Positions 9,139 through 19,067 are shown, counted from the first letter of the stretch. The stretch: 35,323 bases of DNA from Gammaproteobacteria bacterium (GCA_004213955.1 SGZL01000011.1:1-35323); one strand, 5' to 3'. Made by a program: numbers and translations. Notes: generated by a model from the sequence alone, not told the origin.

Positions 9139-10509
9139 ATGACACTTGAATTAAATAGCGATAAACAACCTTATGTCAAAATAGCTAAGCCTAATTTTGA
9201 TCACGCTTATAAATTTGATAGAAAATTTGATCTTACAGATTTAATTCTTTTTACTAAAGGACAGCCTTATAGTCATTTCAAAGAATTAAGAGAAAAAGCC
9301 CCCGTATATTTTCACGAAACAGGGCCGGAAGACAGTGAACCTGGTTTTTGGGTGCTTACAAGTTACAAAGATATTGAGTACGTTTCAAAAAATCAACAAA
9401 TTTTTTCTTCTCAGTTAGCTGGAGGCACTTCATTAACACATGGGTTTGAACCACCAGAAAATGATTTGCTTTATCGATCTACAATGGATCATATGTTGAG
9501 CCTTGATGGAATGTTGCATTTAAACATTAGGAATCCTCACATGTCTTTCTTCAATCCAAAATATGTTGAAAACTTAAAGAAAAAAGTTTCACTTAAAGTT
9601 GATCAGTTATTAGACGATATTGCTCCTTTGGGTAAATGTAACTTGGTTGATTCAGTATCCGCAGAACTTCCCTTGTTTACACTCTGTGAAATGCTGGGAG
9701 TTCCAGAAGCCGATAGACCAAAAATAATTGAATGGATGAAACTATTGGAAATGGCTCAACTTCTAGCAGCAAGCCAACAGATGCAAAATCGAGGTGAAGA
9801 ATTTTCTGAGGAACAACAAGCTCATGCTCCCGATCCAGCTTTAATAGAAGCTTTTAATATCATGGTTCAAGAAATGTTTGATTACGGTAGATCGATATTA
9901 ATGTCTCGAAGAAAAGATCCAAAAGAAGATTTATTGTCAGTCATTGCCAATTTAGAAGTTGAAGGAGAGAAACTCCCAGGAGAATATTTAGATGGCTCTT
10001 GGCTTTTAATTATATTTGCAGGCAACGATACGACCAGAAATTCAATTAGCGGCACAATGAACTTGCTCTCAGAAAATCCAGCTCAAAAGGAGCTTGTGAT
10101 GAATAATAAAGATTTATTGCCGAATATGGTTCATGAATCGATAAGAATGGTCTCTCCAGTGATATACATGAGACGAACTACTAAAGAAGAAGTGCAAATA
10201 AGAGATCAAATATTGGCTCCTAACGAAAAAGTTACCTTGTGGTATGGTGCAGCCAATAGAGATCCAGAAATTTTTGAAAATCCTGATGTTTACGACATCA
10301 CTCGAGAAAATGCCAAAAAACATCTAGCTTTCGGTTACGGCAGACATCTTTGTTTGGGTAAGCATGTTGCGAATATGCAATTGGAAGTTGTGTATCAAAA
10401 GATTTTTGAAAGATTTCCAGATATGGTTCAAGACGGAGAAATGGTCTTAACTCCAAATAATTTTGTTAACGCCATTCAGGAATTACCTGTAAAATTCACG
10501 CCAAAATAA
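9139..10509 (+). CDS. Cytochrome P450
   Basis: I-helix FAGNDTTRNS, ExxR (HESIRM), heme-binding FGYGRHLCLG. Start trimmed from 9091 to MTLELNSDK, because the upstream MSEVRILPGAP is read-through of the tRNA-Arg 3' end. Confidence 0.95.
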   Translation: MTLELNSDKQPYVKIAKPNFDHAYKFDRKFDLTDLILFTKGQPYSHFKELREKAPVYFHETGPEDSEPGFWVLTSYKDIEYVSKNQQIFSSQLAGGTSLTHGFEPPENDLLYRSTMDHMLSLDGMLHLNIRNPHMSFFNPKYVENLKKKVSLKVDQLLDDIAPLGKCNLVDSVSAELPLFTLCEMLGVPEADRPKIIEWMKLLEMAQLLAASQQMQNRGEEFSEEQQAHAPDPALIEAFNIMVQEMFDYGRSILMSRRKDPKEDLLSVIANLEVEGEKLPGEYLDGSWLLIIFAGNDTTRNSISGTMNLLSENPAQKELVMNNKDLLPNMVHESIRMVSPVIYMRRTTKEEVQIRDQILAPNEKVTLWYGAANRDPEIFENPDVYDITRENAKKHLAFGYGRHLCLGKHVANMQLEVVYQKIFERFPDMVQDGEMVLTPNNFVNAIQELPVKFTPK

Positions 10510-10510
10510 T

Positions 10511-10587
10511 AGACACGTAGCTCAGTTGGTTAGAGTATCACCTTGACATGGTGGGGGTCCCCGGTTCGAATCCGGGCGTGTCTACCA
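10511..10587 (+). tRNA. tRNA-Val (GAC)
   Basis: 77 nt: acceptor AGACACG/CGTGTCT, D-arm GTAGCTCAGTTGGTTAGAG, anticodon loop TTGACAT (GAC), T-arm CCCCGGTTCGAATCCGGG, encoded CCA. Confidence 0.95.
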
Positions 10588-10646
10588 TTCTCAAAAGTTT
10601 TTTTGCTATTATCTTATAAGCAACTAAAGCTCTAATATATGTTTTT

Positions 10647-11162
10647 ATGAATAAATTGTTAGAAAGTTTTTTACGTTCGGACCACGCTGGTGAAGTAGGC
10701 GCTGTATTTATCTATAAAGGAATTTTATCCGTTGCAAAAGATCCTGAGTTGTTAGAATTCTCAAAAAGACATCTAGCTACTGAACAAGAGCATTTAAGAA
10801 AAATAGAAGAGGTTTTGCCAAAAAATAAAAGGAGCAGACTTGTTTTTCTATGGAAAATTTCAGGCTATCTTTTAGGATTTCTTCCCGCTTTATTTGGGCC
10901 TAAGATAGTTTTTGCTACCATTGAGGCTGTTGAGTCTTTTGTTGAAGATCATTATGAAGAGCAGCTTGTCTATTTAAGATCTCAAGGTAACTCTAATGAA
11001 TCTCTTATTAACCTTTTACAATCTTGTCAGGATGATGAAATCGAACATAAAATTGAGTCTGGTCATAAAAAAAATCTTTCTTCAGGTTTCTTCCTTAATC
11101 TTTGGGTAAAAATTGTCGGCGGAGGTTCAGCTTTCGCAGTAAGAGTTGCCAAAGTAATTTAA
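10647..11162 (+). CDS. coq7: 2-nonaprenyl-3-methyl-6-methoxy-1,4-benzoquinol hydroxylase (COQ7 family)
   Basis: LRSDHAGEVGAVFIYKG, EQEHL, and EDHYEEQL / DDEIEHK di-iron ligand motifs. Confidence 0.92.
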   Translation: MNKLLESFLRSDHAGEVGAVFIYKGILSVAKDPELLEFSKRHLATEQEHLRKIEEVLPKNKRSRLVFLWKISGYLLGFLPALFGPKIVFATIEAVESFVEDHYEEQLVYLRSQGNSNESLINLLQSCQDDEIEHKIESGHKKNLSSGFFLNLWVKIVGGGSAFAVRVAKVI

Positions 11163-11189
11163 TTTTAGTTGCATTTCTTAGGTGTAGTA

Positions 11190-11215
11190 ATATACTGTAT
11201 ATATATACAGTATAT
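11190..11215. promoter_or_regulatory. LexA-type SOS operator upstream of umuDC (core CTGTATATATATACAG at 11195-11210)
   Basis: 26-bp perfect palindrome ATATACTGTATATATATACAGTATAT containing the CTGT-N8-ACAG LexA consensus, 19 nt before the umuD start, overlapping a -10-like TATACT (11191-11196). Confidence 0.88.
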
Positions 11216-11229
11216 CTTAACTACCTTAG

Positions 11230-11658
11230 ATGAAAATTAAAAATTTGGGGGGTTATTTTGACCCCGATAAAAATACTACAAAAGTTCCAATATTCACTGA
11301 ACCAGTAAAAGTAGGTTGGCCAAGTCCTGCAGATGATTATGTTGAACGATCAATTGATTTAAATGAATTTTTGATTAGTAATCCGGCTGCCACATACCTG
11401 GTTAGAGCAAGTGGAGATTCAATGCTTAACGCAGGTATTAATAATGGCGCAATATTGATTGTCGATCGTAGTATAGAGCCACAACATGGAAAAATTGTAA
11501 TCGCTTCTGTTGATGGTGCTTATACTTGTAAAAAATTACAGCTTTTTCCTAAACCAAAACTACTTTCAGCAAATATTAAATATCCTCCAATAAAAGTTAG
11601 TAAAGAAGAAGATTTAGAAATTTTGGGAGTAGTAATAGCAGCCATAAATCAATTCTAA
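11230..11658 (+). CDS. umuD: DNA polymerase V accessory protein UmuD-like (S24 family)
   Basis: GWPSPADDYVERSIDLNEFLISNPAATYLVRASGDSML and IASVDGAYTCKKLQL match UmuD, including the catalytic Ser/Lys context. Confidence 0.93.
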   Translation: MKIKNLGGYFDPDKNTTKVPIFTEPVKVGWPSPADDYVERSIDLNEFLISNPAATYLVRASGDSMLNAGINNGAILIVDRSIEPQHGKIVIASVDGAYTCKKLQLFPKPKLLSANIKYPPIKVSKEEDLEILGVVIAAINQF

Positions 11659-11661
11659 CTA

Positions 11662-12924
11662 ATGTTTGCTTTAGTAGACTGCAATAGTTTTTATGCTTCT
11701 TGTGAAAGAGTTTTTCGACCTGATTTAAAAAATAAACCTATAGTTGTGCTGTCAAATAATGATGGCTGTGTAGTCGCTTTGACAAAGGAGGCTAAAGAGA
11801 TAGGTATTAAAATGTGCGATCCTTGGTTCGAAATAGAAAAAGAATACACAAAAAAAGGAGGGATAGTTTTTTCTTCAAATTATGAACTATACGCAGATAT
11901 TTCATCGAGAGTTATGGATGTTCTAGAACAGCTTGCACCACGCTTAGAGGTCTATAGTATTGACGAAGCTTTTCTAGATTTATCAGGCGTAAATAATTGC
12001 ATGAATCTCTATGATTTTGGAATTGATTGTCAGCAAAAAATATTTAAATGGATTGGAGTACCAGTCAGAGTTGGAATAGGACCAACTAAGACTTTAGCCA
12101 AAATTGCAAGTTATGGTGCTAAAAAATACCCAGCGACTAATGGTGTAGTAGATTTGTCTGATAAAAAAAGGCAAGAGAGGCTTTTAAAAATAACGCCAAT
12201 AGGAGAAATTTGGGGAGTTGGGAGGAGATTGGAAAAACACTTAAATGCCATTGGTATTCAAAATGCTTATGAGTTAACGCAGTTAGACATAAGTTATGTT
12301 CGGAAACGTTTTAATATTGTTTTGGCTAAAACAATCAGAGAATTAAAAGGCGAGACATGTATTGATTTAGAAGACCAACCAATAACAAAAAAACAAATTG
12401 TCGTAAGTCGAACTTTTAGTCAGAGGGTTACAGATCAGAACCTATTAAATGAAGCTGTTAGTGATTATGCAGCAAGAGCAGGAGTCAAATTAAGAAAAGA
12501 AAAACAAGTATGTAAGCTGTTATCAGTTTTTATCAGAACGAATCCTTTTCGTAAGCAAGATATTCAGCATAGAGAAATGATTTCAATTCCATTCATTAAT
12601 CCAACTAACGATTCAAGGGATCTAATGTATGGTGCAAGAATGGCTATGGAAAAAATTTTTAAACCCAATTTTCAATACAATAAAGCTGGCATAATGCTTA
12701 GTGATTTTTATAATGAAGAGGTTCTTCAATTAGATTTATTTAAGTCAGAACATCGAAATTCTATTGATAAGAACTTAATGAAAACTATTGATAAGATTAA
12801 TAAAACAAGTAATGGACCTGTCACATTTTTGTCGCAAGGGATAAAAAAAGAATGGTCTATGAAAAGAGAATTACAGTCTCCAAGGTATACAACCAATTGG
12901 TATCAACTACCAAGAGCTAATTAA
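11662..12924 (+). CDS. umuC: DNA polymerase V catalytic subunit UmuC (Y-family)
   Basis: MFALVDCNSFYASCERVFRPDL, VYSIDEAFLDLSG, VGIGPTKTLAKIAS; clamp-binding-like QLDLF near the C-terminus. Confidence 0.95.
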   Translation: MFALVDCNSFYASCERVFRPDLKNKPIVVLSNNDGCVVALTKEAKEIGIKMCDPWFEIEKEYTKKGGIVFSSNYELYADISSRVMDVLEQLAPRLEVYSIDEAFLDLSGVNNCMNLYDFGIDCQQKIFKWIGVPVRVGIGPTKTLAKIASYGAKKYPATNGVVDLSDKKRQERLLKITPIGEIWGVGRRLEKHLNAIGIQNAYELTQLDISYVRKRFNIVLAKTIRELKGETCIDLEDQPITKKQIVVSRTFSQRVTDQNLLNEAVSDYAARAGVKLRKEKQVCKLLSVFIRTNPFRKQDIQHREMISIPFINPTNDSRDLMYGARMAMEKIFKPNFQYNKAGIMLSDFYNEEVLQLDLFKSEHRNSIDKNLMKTIDKINKTSNGPVTFLSQGIKKEWSMKRELQSPRYTTNWYQLPRAN

Positions 12925-13949
12925 GATTTATTGGAATACCAATTAACATCGGATGCAGAATCATTAATTTGATCTGAAACACCTAAGATAAGTGTAAAAA
13001 GTGACATTCTAATTAACAAGCCATTATCGGTTTGACGATAAATTGCTAAATTTGGATTTTGATTTAAGTCAGAATCAAGTTCGTTAGCGTCATTTCTAGA
13101 ATCTCTGGGGAGGGGGTGCATTATTACAGTATTCGGCTCACAGTTTTTTGTGTAAATCTCTTCATTGAGTGACATCAAGCCCTTATATTTTTTTACTTCT
13201 TCTGCATCATTAAATCTTTCTTCTTGTATTCTAGTAACATACAAAATATCAACATCTGAAATCCCTTCTTGGATGTTATCTGTTTCCTTTAAAGCAACTG
13301 AACTAACTTTGAGCTCTTTTATTGAAGAAGAGGGTAGTTTAAGTTTTTCTGGAGACACAAGATTTAGAGAAATATTATTATAAAGACTCAGGATTTTACA
13401 AAGTGAATGAACAGCTCGGCCATATTTTAGATCGCCGATTAAAGCCACTCTAGCATTTTCAATAGTTTTACCTCTCGATTCTAGTTCTTTTTTAATTGTG
13501 TAGAGATCTAATAAGGCCTGGCTTGGATGTTCATTATCTCCATCACCTGCATTAATGACAGGAACTCTAGATGCCTCAGCAAATTCTTCAACTGAACCAG
13601 CAATTGGATGACGCATAACTATTATGTCGCTGTAACCGCTAAGAACTCTGGAAGTATCATATAAAGATTCGCCTTTTTTTAAAGAAGTGGAACCCATCTC
13701 AGTTGTTTCTCTAACTGAGCCACCTAATATATTGAATGCACTTCCGAAGCTTATTCTTGTCCTTGTACTAGGCTCAAAGAACATATTACTTAAAATTGCA
13801 CCATCTAAAACTTTAGTTAATTTTGATCTGTTAGCGAAAGGAATAAGGGAATCGGCTGTTTTGAAAATCGATTCAATATCATCTTTTTCAAATTGGTTTA
13901 TGGAGATGATATTGCTGCCTAGAAACTCCATTGAGCAGAATAATATCAC
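12921..13949 (-). CDS. pyrB: Aspartate carbamoyltransferase catalytic subunit (start could be MEFLGSN at 13931)
   Basis: FFEPSTRTRISFGSAF, GDGDNEHPSQALLDLYTI, HPLPR motifs. Confidence 0.92.
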   Translation of the reverse strand: MILFCSMEFLGSNIISINQFEKDDIESIFKTADSLIPFANRSKLTKVLDGAILSNMFFEPSTRTRISFGSAFNILGGSVRETTEMGSTSLKKGESLYDTSRVLSGYSDIIVMRHPIAGSVEEFAEASRVPVINAGDGDNEHPSQALLDLYTIKKELESRGKTIENARVALIGDLKYGRAVHSLCKILSLYNNISLNLVSPEKLKLPSSSIKELKVSSVALKETDNIQEGISDVDILYVTRIQEERFNDAEEVKKYKGLMSLNEEIYTKNCEPNTVIMHPLPRDSRNDANELDSDLNQNPNLAIYRQTDNGLLIRMSLFTLILGVSDQINDSASDVNWYSNKS

Positions 13950-14039
13950 TTAGGAAACAATGAATATAGTATAAAGTTTTAGTTATTTGTATTTAGATAT
14001 AGAGCCAACTTTGAGTAATTTCGTAGTATTATTTAATTA

Positions 14040-14555
14040 ATGTCTAAGGATTGTCTTATTTTAAATGGTAATGGAAAACCGCTAAGCTATTTCCCTTTAT
14101 CAGCTGTTGATTGGAAAACAGCAGTAAAATTAGTTTTTACTAGAAACGTAATTGTGATCAAAGAACATCCTGATTGGGTTGTAAGGTCTCCTTCTATAAC
14201 TTTTAGAGTCCCTAGTATAGTTATGCTTCGAAAGTATCATAAATTTTCCAGTAAAATAAAATTTTCTCGTTCAAATGTTTTCTTAAGAGATATGTACACT
14301 TGTCAGTATTGTACAAATGTATTTGAAAAAAAAGATCTTACAATTGATCATTTAATACCTAGAAGTAAAGGCGGTAAAACAAGTTGGGATAATGTAACTA
14401 CTTCATGTAAATCGTGTAATATTTCTAAAGCAGATAAAATATTAGACAATCCTCCTGAAGCTTCTATTCCTACTTATAGGGATCTTTTGAAAGGACAAGA
14501 AATTTCAATAAAGGATAAAATTATTGAAGATTGGGAAGAATATATCGTAGCTTAA
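14040..14555 (+). CDS. HNH endonuclease family protein
   Basis: CQYCTNVFEKKDLTIDHLIPRSKGGKTSWDNVTTSCKSCNISKAD HNH motif with CxxC pairs. Confidence 0.9.
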   Translation: MSKDCLILNGNGKPLSYFPLSAVDWKTAVKLVFTRNVIVIKEHPDWVVRSPSITFRVPSIVMLRKYHKFSSKIKFSRSNVFLRDMYTCQYCTNVFEKKDLTIDHLIPRSKGGKTSWDNVTTSCKSCNISKADKILDNPPEASIPTYRDLLKGQEISIKDKIIEDWEEYIVA

Positions 14556-16561
14556 TAACTCTCTTTTAAATAATTTTCCAGAATAGACTTATTCAACACT
14601 TCCGGAAGAATAACTGGTCCGTATTCTTCATAGGGATAGAACACATAAAGAGGTATTCCAGATCTGCCATATGACTCTATTAATCTATTAATGTTAGGGT
14701 CTTTATTAGTCCAATCAATTTTTAAATAATTTATATTTTTATCTTTAATCAATAAATTAAAATTATCTCCACTTAATGCAATCTGTTCATTTACTTTACA
14801 AGTAATACACCAATCAGCTGTAAAGTTTATAAATAATGGGCCTTTTCTAGATAAAATTTCAATTTCCTCAAGAGAGATTTCAGATTTTGTTTCATCCTTC
14901 ACTTGATAGTTAAAAGGAAGTAAATAAATAGAAAAAAATAATAAAATTGCGAAGGCTGGACTAATCAAATTAGAGGATAACTTTAAAAAAGTAACAATCT
15001 GTTTTATGAAACATAGTAAAAATATAATAGAAACACCTGCTAAAACGCTTATTAAGTTTAGAAATGATATCTGATTACTTAAAATCCATATCAGCCAAAG
15101 AATTGTAAGAAAAATTGGTATAGCCATAATTTTTCTAAAAGTTTCCATCCAATTACCAGGCTTTGGTAGATAACTTAGAGATTGAGGAAAAAGACTTATA
15201 ACTAGATAAGGTAAAGAAAAACCTACTCCTAAAAATAAAAAAATCAAGATAGAAAAAAAATTGGGCTGAGTTAATGCCAAGCCCAAAGCAGACCCCATGA
15301 AAGGCGCGGTACAAGGTGTTGCTACTGCAACTGCTAAGACACCAGTTCCAAAAGAGCTTTTATATGAATTCGTATTAGAGGCTTTGGTCCCAAATTTCCC
15401 AAAAAAATTTGGTATATTAAAAAATCCAATAAAATTAAGAAATAACAGAGCAAAAAGGTAAATTAGCAAAGCAACAAACATTGGAGATTGCAGCTGGAAA
15501 CCCCATCCTATTTCTTCCCCAAAAATCTTTAAAACTAAAATAAATAAACCAATTGATACAAAAGTAACTATTGAACCAATGGAAAAAGACATACCATGCA
15601 ATAAAACCTCTCTCTTATTATTTGCAATTTCAATAAAATTAAAGATTTTCAGAGAAATTACTGGAAATACACAAGGCATAAGGTTCAGAAGCAAACCTCC
15701 AACAAAAGCAGAAAGTAAGGCAATTGAGAGGTTTAAAAGACTAAATTGATTTTCTAAAAAAAAATTATTAGACGAAAAGTAAAAAGAACTAATATCGTTA
15801 TTTTTCTTAAAAGTAATAACTCCTTTTATGTTCGATTTTTCAATATTTTGCTCTGACTTCAAAACTCTATGCAAAAAAGAATTTTCTCTGATTTCAGAAT
15901 TTTGAATAGCCGTATGAGATATCAAATTTTGATCGTAAGGAAAAAAATAAATTTCAGAATCTTTAAAAGCATCGTTTAATTCACTTGATAAAATTAATTC
16001 ATTATTTTTTGCCGACACTGATATTGGATATGGATACTTTTTCGGAAGATTATCTTTTAATTCTTGAATGTTTGGTTGATCTTCTATGGGTGAAATAAAA
16101 ACGTCATTAAGATTAACCTTTGATGAACCTGATTGTGGAAGACAAATATCGGCACAAGCCAACCATTCTGAATTTAGGTTTATTTCACCTTTTTCGGAAG
16201 AATTTAACTCCTTAAAAAGACTGAATAAAATAACTACTTCATTTTCATACCCATAAGTCATCAAAGGGGGGTAAGGAATTTTAGTTGGGCTAGGCCATTT
16301 AGGATTAGAAATTTTATAACCTTCAGGTAGCTCCCATTCAAATTTTGCTTTTTCTCCAGAATCTCCTGGGTTAATCCAGTAAGTGTGCCATCCTCGATCA
16401 AATTCAAATTTCACGCCAATCAAATATTCATCCTCTGAAATTTTTACTATTTCATCAGACAAAATCTTTATTGAAGAATTTGACGCAGAATCAGGATATT
16501 CAGCTTGAACAAAATAGCTAAAGGTTAATACAAACAGAAAAAGTAGCTTACGAATTACCAT
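14552..16561 (-). CDS. DsbD/ScsB-like thiol:disulfide interchange protein
   Basis: Signal peptide, DsbD-type N-terminal domain (GWHTYWINPGDSG), TM domain with MPCVFPV and ATPCTAPF, C-terminal thioredoxin domain TADWCITCKVNE. Confidence 0.9.
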   Translation of the reverse strand: MVIRKLLFLFVLTFSYFVQAEYPDSASNSSIKILSDEIVKISEDEYLIGVKFEFDRGWHTYWINPGDSGEKAKFEWELPEGYKISNPKWPSPTKIPYPPLMTYGYENEVVILFSLFKELNSSEKGEINLNSEWLACADICLPQSGSSKVNLNDVFISPIEDQPNIQELKDNLPKKYPYPISVSAKNNELILSSELNDAFKDSEIYFFPYDQNLISHTAIQNSEIRENSFLHRVLKSEQNIEKSNIKGVITFKKNNDISSFYFSSNNFFLENQFSLLNLSIALLSAFVGGLLLNLMPCVFPVISLKIFNFIEIANNKREVLLHGMSFSIGSIVTFVSIGLFILVLKIFGEEIGWGFQLQSPMFVALLIYLFALLFLNFIGFFNIPNFFGKFGTKASNTNSYKSSFGTGVLAVAVATPCTAPFMGSALGLALTQPNFFSILIFLFLGVGFSLPYLVISLFPQSLSYLPKPGNWMETFRKIMAIPIFLTILWLIWILSNQISFLNLISVLAGVSIIFLLCFIKQIVTFLKLSSNLISPAFAILLFFSIYLLPFNYQVKDETKSEISLEEIEILSRKGPLFINFTADWCITCKVNEQIALSGDNFNLLIKDKNINYLKIDWTNKDPNINRLIESYGRSGIPLYVFYPYEEYGPVILPEVLNKSILENYLKESY

Positions 16562-17105
16562 AATTCACGCTCACGGTCTTCAAATCAAATCCAGCTAACT
16601 TTGAGACTTTGTTTATCTTTTGGTCGTTAGGAGTACTAAATATTATGTCTTTGTGAGAAGGTGTAATTAACCAATTTCCAGTGAGTATTTCATTTTCTAG
16701 TTGTCCTTTGCTCCATCCAGTAAAACCGAACGAAACTAGAAATTCTTCAGGACCATCGTCGTTAAGAATCGCTTTTATTAAATTTACGTCTTGCGAAACT
16801 GAAATATCATTGTTTATTTCTATTAAAGGCTTGAACCTATCATCATTTGAATAAAGAACATAAACCGACATAGGTTGAACTGGTCCCCCAAGAATTATTT
16901 TTCCAGAATTAAGTTTTTTTTCTAACTTTGTACTAATTGATGAAAAAAAATCCTTTAATTTAATTTCTACTGTTCTATTAATAATTAATCCATATGATCC
17001 ATTTTCATCATTTGAACACAAATAAATTAAAGAATTATTAAAATAATCTTCATCACTTTCTGCAGCGCAAAAATACAAGAATTTATCTTTGAGAGTATCT
17101 TTCAT
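16548..17105 (-). CDS. YqgE/AlgH family protein
   Basis: YGLIINRTVEIKLKDFF, ILGGPVQPMSVYVLYS, SFGFTGWSKGQLENEILTGNWL. Confidence 0.92.
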   Translation of the reverse strand: MKDTLKDKFLYFCAAESDEDYFNNSLIYLCSNDENGSYGLIINRTVEIKLKDFFSSISTKLEKKLNSGKIILGGPVQPMSVYVLYSNDDRFKPLIEINNDISVSQDVNLIKAILNDDGPEEFLVSFGFTGWSKGQLENEILTGNWLITPSHKDIIFSTPNDQKINKVSKLAGFDLKTVSVNYGNS

Positions 17106-17207
17106 TAGTCAACATGTTAAATTTTAAAATATAAATGTCTAATATCTTTTTTATTTGGTATTTATATATATGATTTCTTGTAAAATTATCAATATACCTG
17201 TCTATAT

Positions 17208-18233
17208 ATGAATAACGTAGTTCCAAATCATCTTTTAAAAAAACATCAGAAAAATATTCTGAACGAGAAGAAATATAATTTTGAAACTCTTCAAAATCTT
17301 AAATCATCAATAAAGAAACTACTTATCGACAAGAATGGTGTATTGATTTCTCATTATTATGTAGATCAGGAAATTCAAAAATTAACAGAAGAAACAAATG
17401 GATGTGTTTCTGATTCTCTTCAAATGGCTAAATTCGGACAGGAAACAGACGCTGACTTACTAGTAGTCTCTGGAGTTAAATTTATGGGAGAAACTTCAAA
17501 AATCCTCAATCCAGAAAAAACCGTTTTAATGCCGACTCTTGAGGCAACTTGTTCTTTGGATTTGGGTTGCCCAGTAGAAGAATTTAAAAAGTTCTGTGAT
17601 CAATTTCCAGAGCGAGAAGTTGTGGTTTATGCGAATACCTCAGCTGAAGTAAAAGCTATTGCAGATTGGGTTGTTACATCTAGTATTGCATTAGAAGTTG
17701 TTGAGCATTTAGATAGTTTAGGCAAAAAAATAATATGGGCTCCAGATAAACATTTAGGAAAATATATTCAAACCGAAACTAATGCCGATATGATTCTATG
17801 GGACGCGTCATGCATAGTACATGATGAGTTTAAGTTTGAAGGGTTAAAAAAAATGAAAAAGCTTCATCCAGATGCTGGAATTTTAGTTCACCCAGAGTCA
17901 CCTATGGAAGTTATTCAGCTTGCTGATTCTGTAGGGTCTACTTCTCAAATAATAAGTGCATCCAAAAAATTAAATTTTAAAAAATTTATTGTGGCAACTG
18001 ATAAAGGAATTTTTTATCAATTACAAAAAGAAAACCCTGAAAAAGAATTCTTTGAAGCTCCTACTGCTGGTAATGGGGCTCAATGTAGAAGTTGTTCTCA
18101 ATGTCCTTGGATGGGTTTAAATTCTTTAGAAAATCTTGAGAAAAGTCTTATCGAAATGAAAAATACTATTTCTGTTTCAGAAAAAGTAACTCTTGATGCC
18201 CAGAGATCTTTAAATAGGATGACATCTTTTTAA
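17208..18233 (+). CDS. nadA: Quinolinate synthase
   Basis: [63 protein letters not shown]. Confidence 0.96.
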   Translation: MNNVVPNHLLKKHQKNILNEKKYNFETLQNLKSSIKKLLIDKNGVLISHYYVDQEIQKLTEETNGCVSDSLQMAKFGQETDADLLVVSGVKFMGETSKILNPEKTVLMPTLEATCSLDLGCPVEEFKKFCDQFPEREVVVYANTSAEVKAIADWVVTSSIALEVVEHLDSLGKKIIWAPDKHLGKYIQTETNADMILWDASCIVHDEFKFEGLKKMKKLHPDAGILVHPESPMEVIQLADSVGSTSQIISASKKLNFKKFIVATDKGIFYQLQKENPEKEFFEAPTAGNGAQCRSCSQCPWMGLNSLENLEKSLIEMKNTISVSEKVTLDAQRSLNRMTSF

Positions 18234-18236
18234 TTC

Positions 18237-19067
18237 ATGGATCATCAAATTATTAAAGCTAGTGTAAGAAGAGCATTAAAAGAAGATAGAGCTAAAAATG
18301 ATTTAACTTTAAGAATTCTGAATGGTTTTTCTAACAAAATAATTACAGCAAAACTAACTGTAAAAGAAAAAGCGATACTGTCGGGAACTGAATGGTTTGA
18401 AGAAAGCTTTAAGCAATTAGACTCCAAAATAAGAGTCAAATGGAATTTCAAAGAAGGAACAAAACTACCTAAAAATTCTTTGGTAGCAACAATAAAAGGT
18501 CCATCAAGTTCTATTTTATCAGGAGAAAGAACTGCTTTAAATTTTTTACAATTTATGTCTGGAATTTCAACAAAAACCTCAAATATTAAAAAAACTATTA
18601 AAAATAAAAATATTGAATTATTAGATACTAGAAAAACTATTCCAGGGATGAGGTATGAACAAAAATATGCAACCTCAGTTGGAGGTGCAAAAAATCATCG
18701 TTTTGATTTATCTGATGGTCTAATGATTAAGGACAACCATATAGCGGTTGTGGAAGGCTTGGAAAATTTTTCTTTTCAAAAAAATTTAAAGAAAGGCAAA
18801 TTCTTAGAGATTGAAGTTAAGAAACTCTCTCAAATCCTTCCAGCATTAAAGTTAAATCCAGATATTATTATGTTGGATAACTTTAATTTCACATCTTTGG
18901 TAAAAGCGATATCAATTATTAACCATAAATGTATGGTAGAAATTTCTGGAATTAAAAATGAAAGTCAATTTGAAGAATTCTCTAAACTTGATATTGATTT
19001 TATTTCTCTCGGAGATCTGACTAAAAACATCAAATCTATAGATTTTTCATTAAATTTAAGTAAATGA
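18237..19067 (+). CDS. nadC: Nicotinate-nucleotide pyrophosphorylase (carboxylating)
   Basis: ERTALNFLQFMSGIST, LDTRKTIPGMRYEQKYATSVGGAKNHRFDLSDGLMIKDNHI. Confidence 0.95.
   Translation: MDHQIIKASVRRALKEDRAKNDLTLRILNGFSNKIITAKLTVKEKAILSGTEWFEESFKQLDSKIRVKWNFKEGTKLPKNSLVATIKGPSSSILSGERTALNFLQFMSGISTKTSNIKKTIKNKNIELLDTRKTIPGMRYEQKYATSVGGAKNHRFDLSDGLMIKDNHIAVVEGLENFSFQKNLKKGKFLEIEVKKLSQILPALKLNPDIIMLDNFNFTSLVKAISIINHKCMVEISGIKNESQFEEFSKLDIDFISLGDLTKNIKSIDFSLNLSK

Noticed and set aside
7846-10587. Integrative element at the tRNA genes
   Set aside because: No integrase, no direct repeat of a tRNA 3' end beyond the shared T-arm GGTTCGAATCC, and the adjoining genes are mostly housekeeping.
14040-14555. 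HNH endonuclease as part of a defence system or homing element
   Set aside because: A single small HNH gene with no methyltransferase, intron or partner gene; such standalone HNH genes are common on chromosomes.
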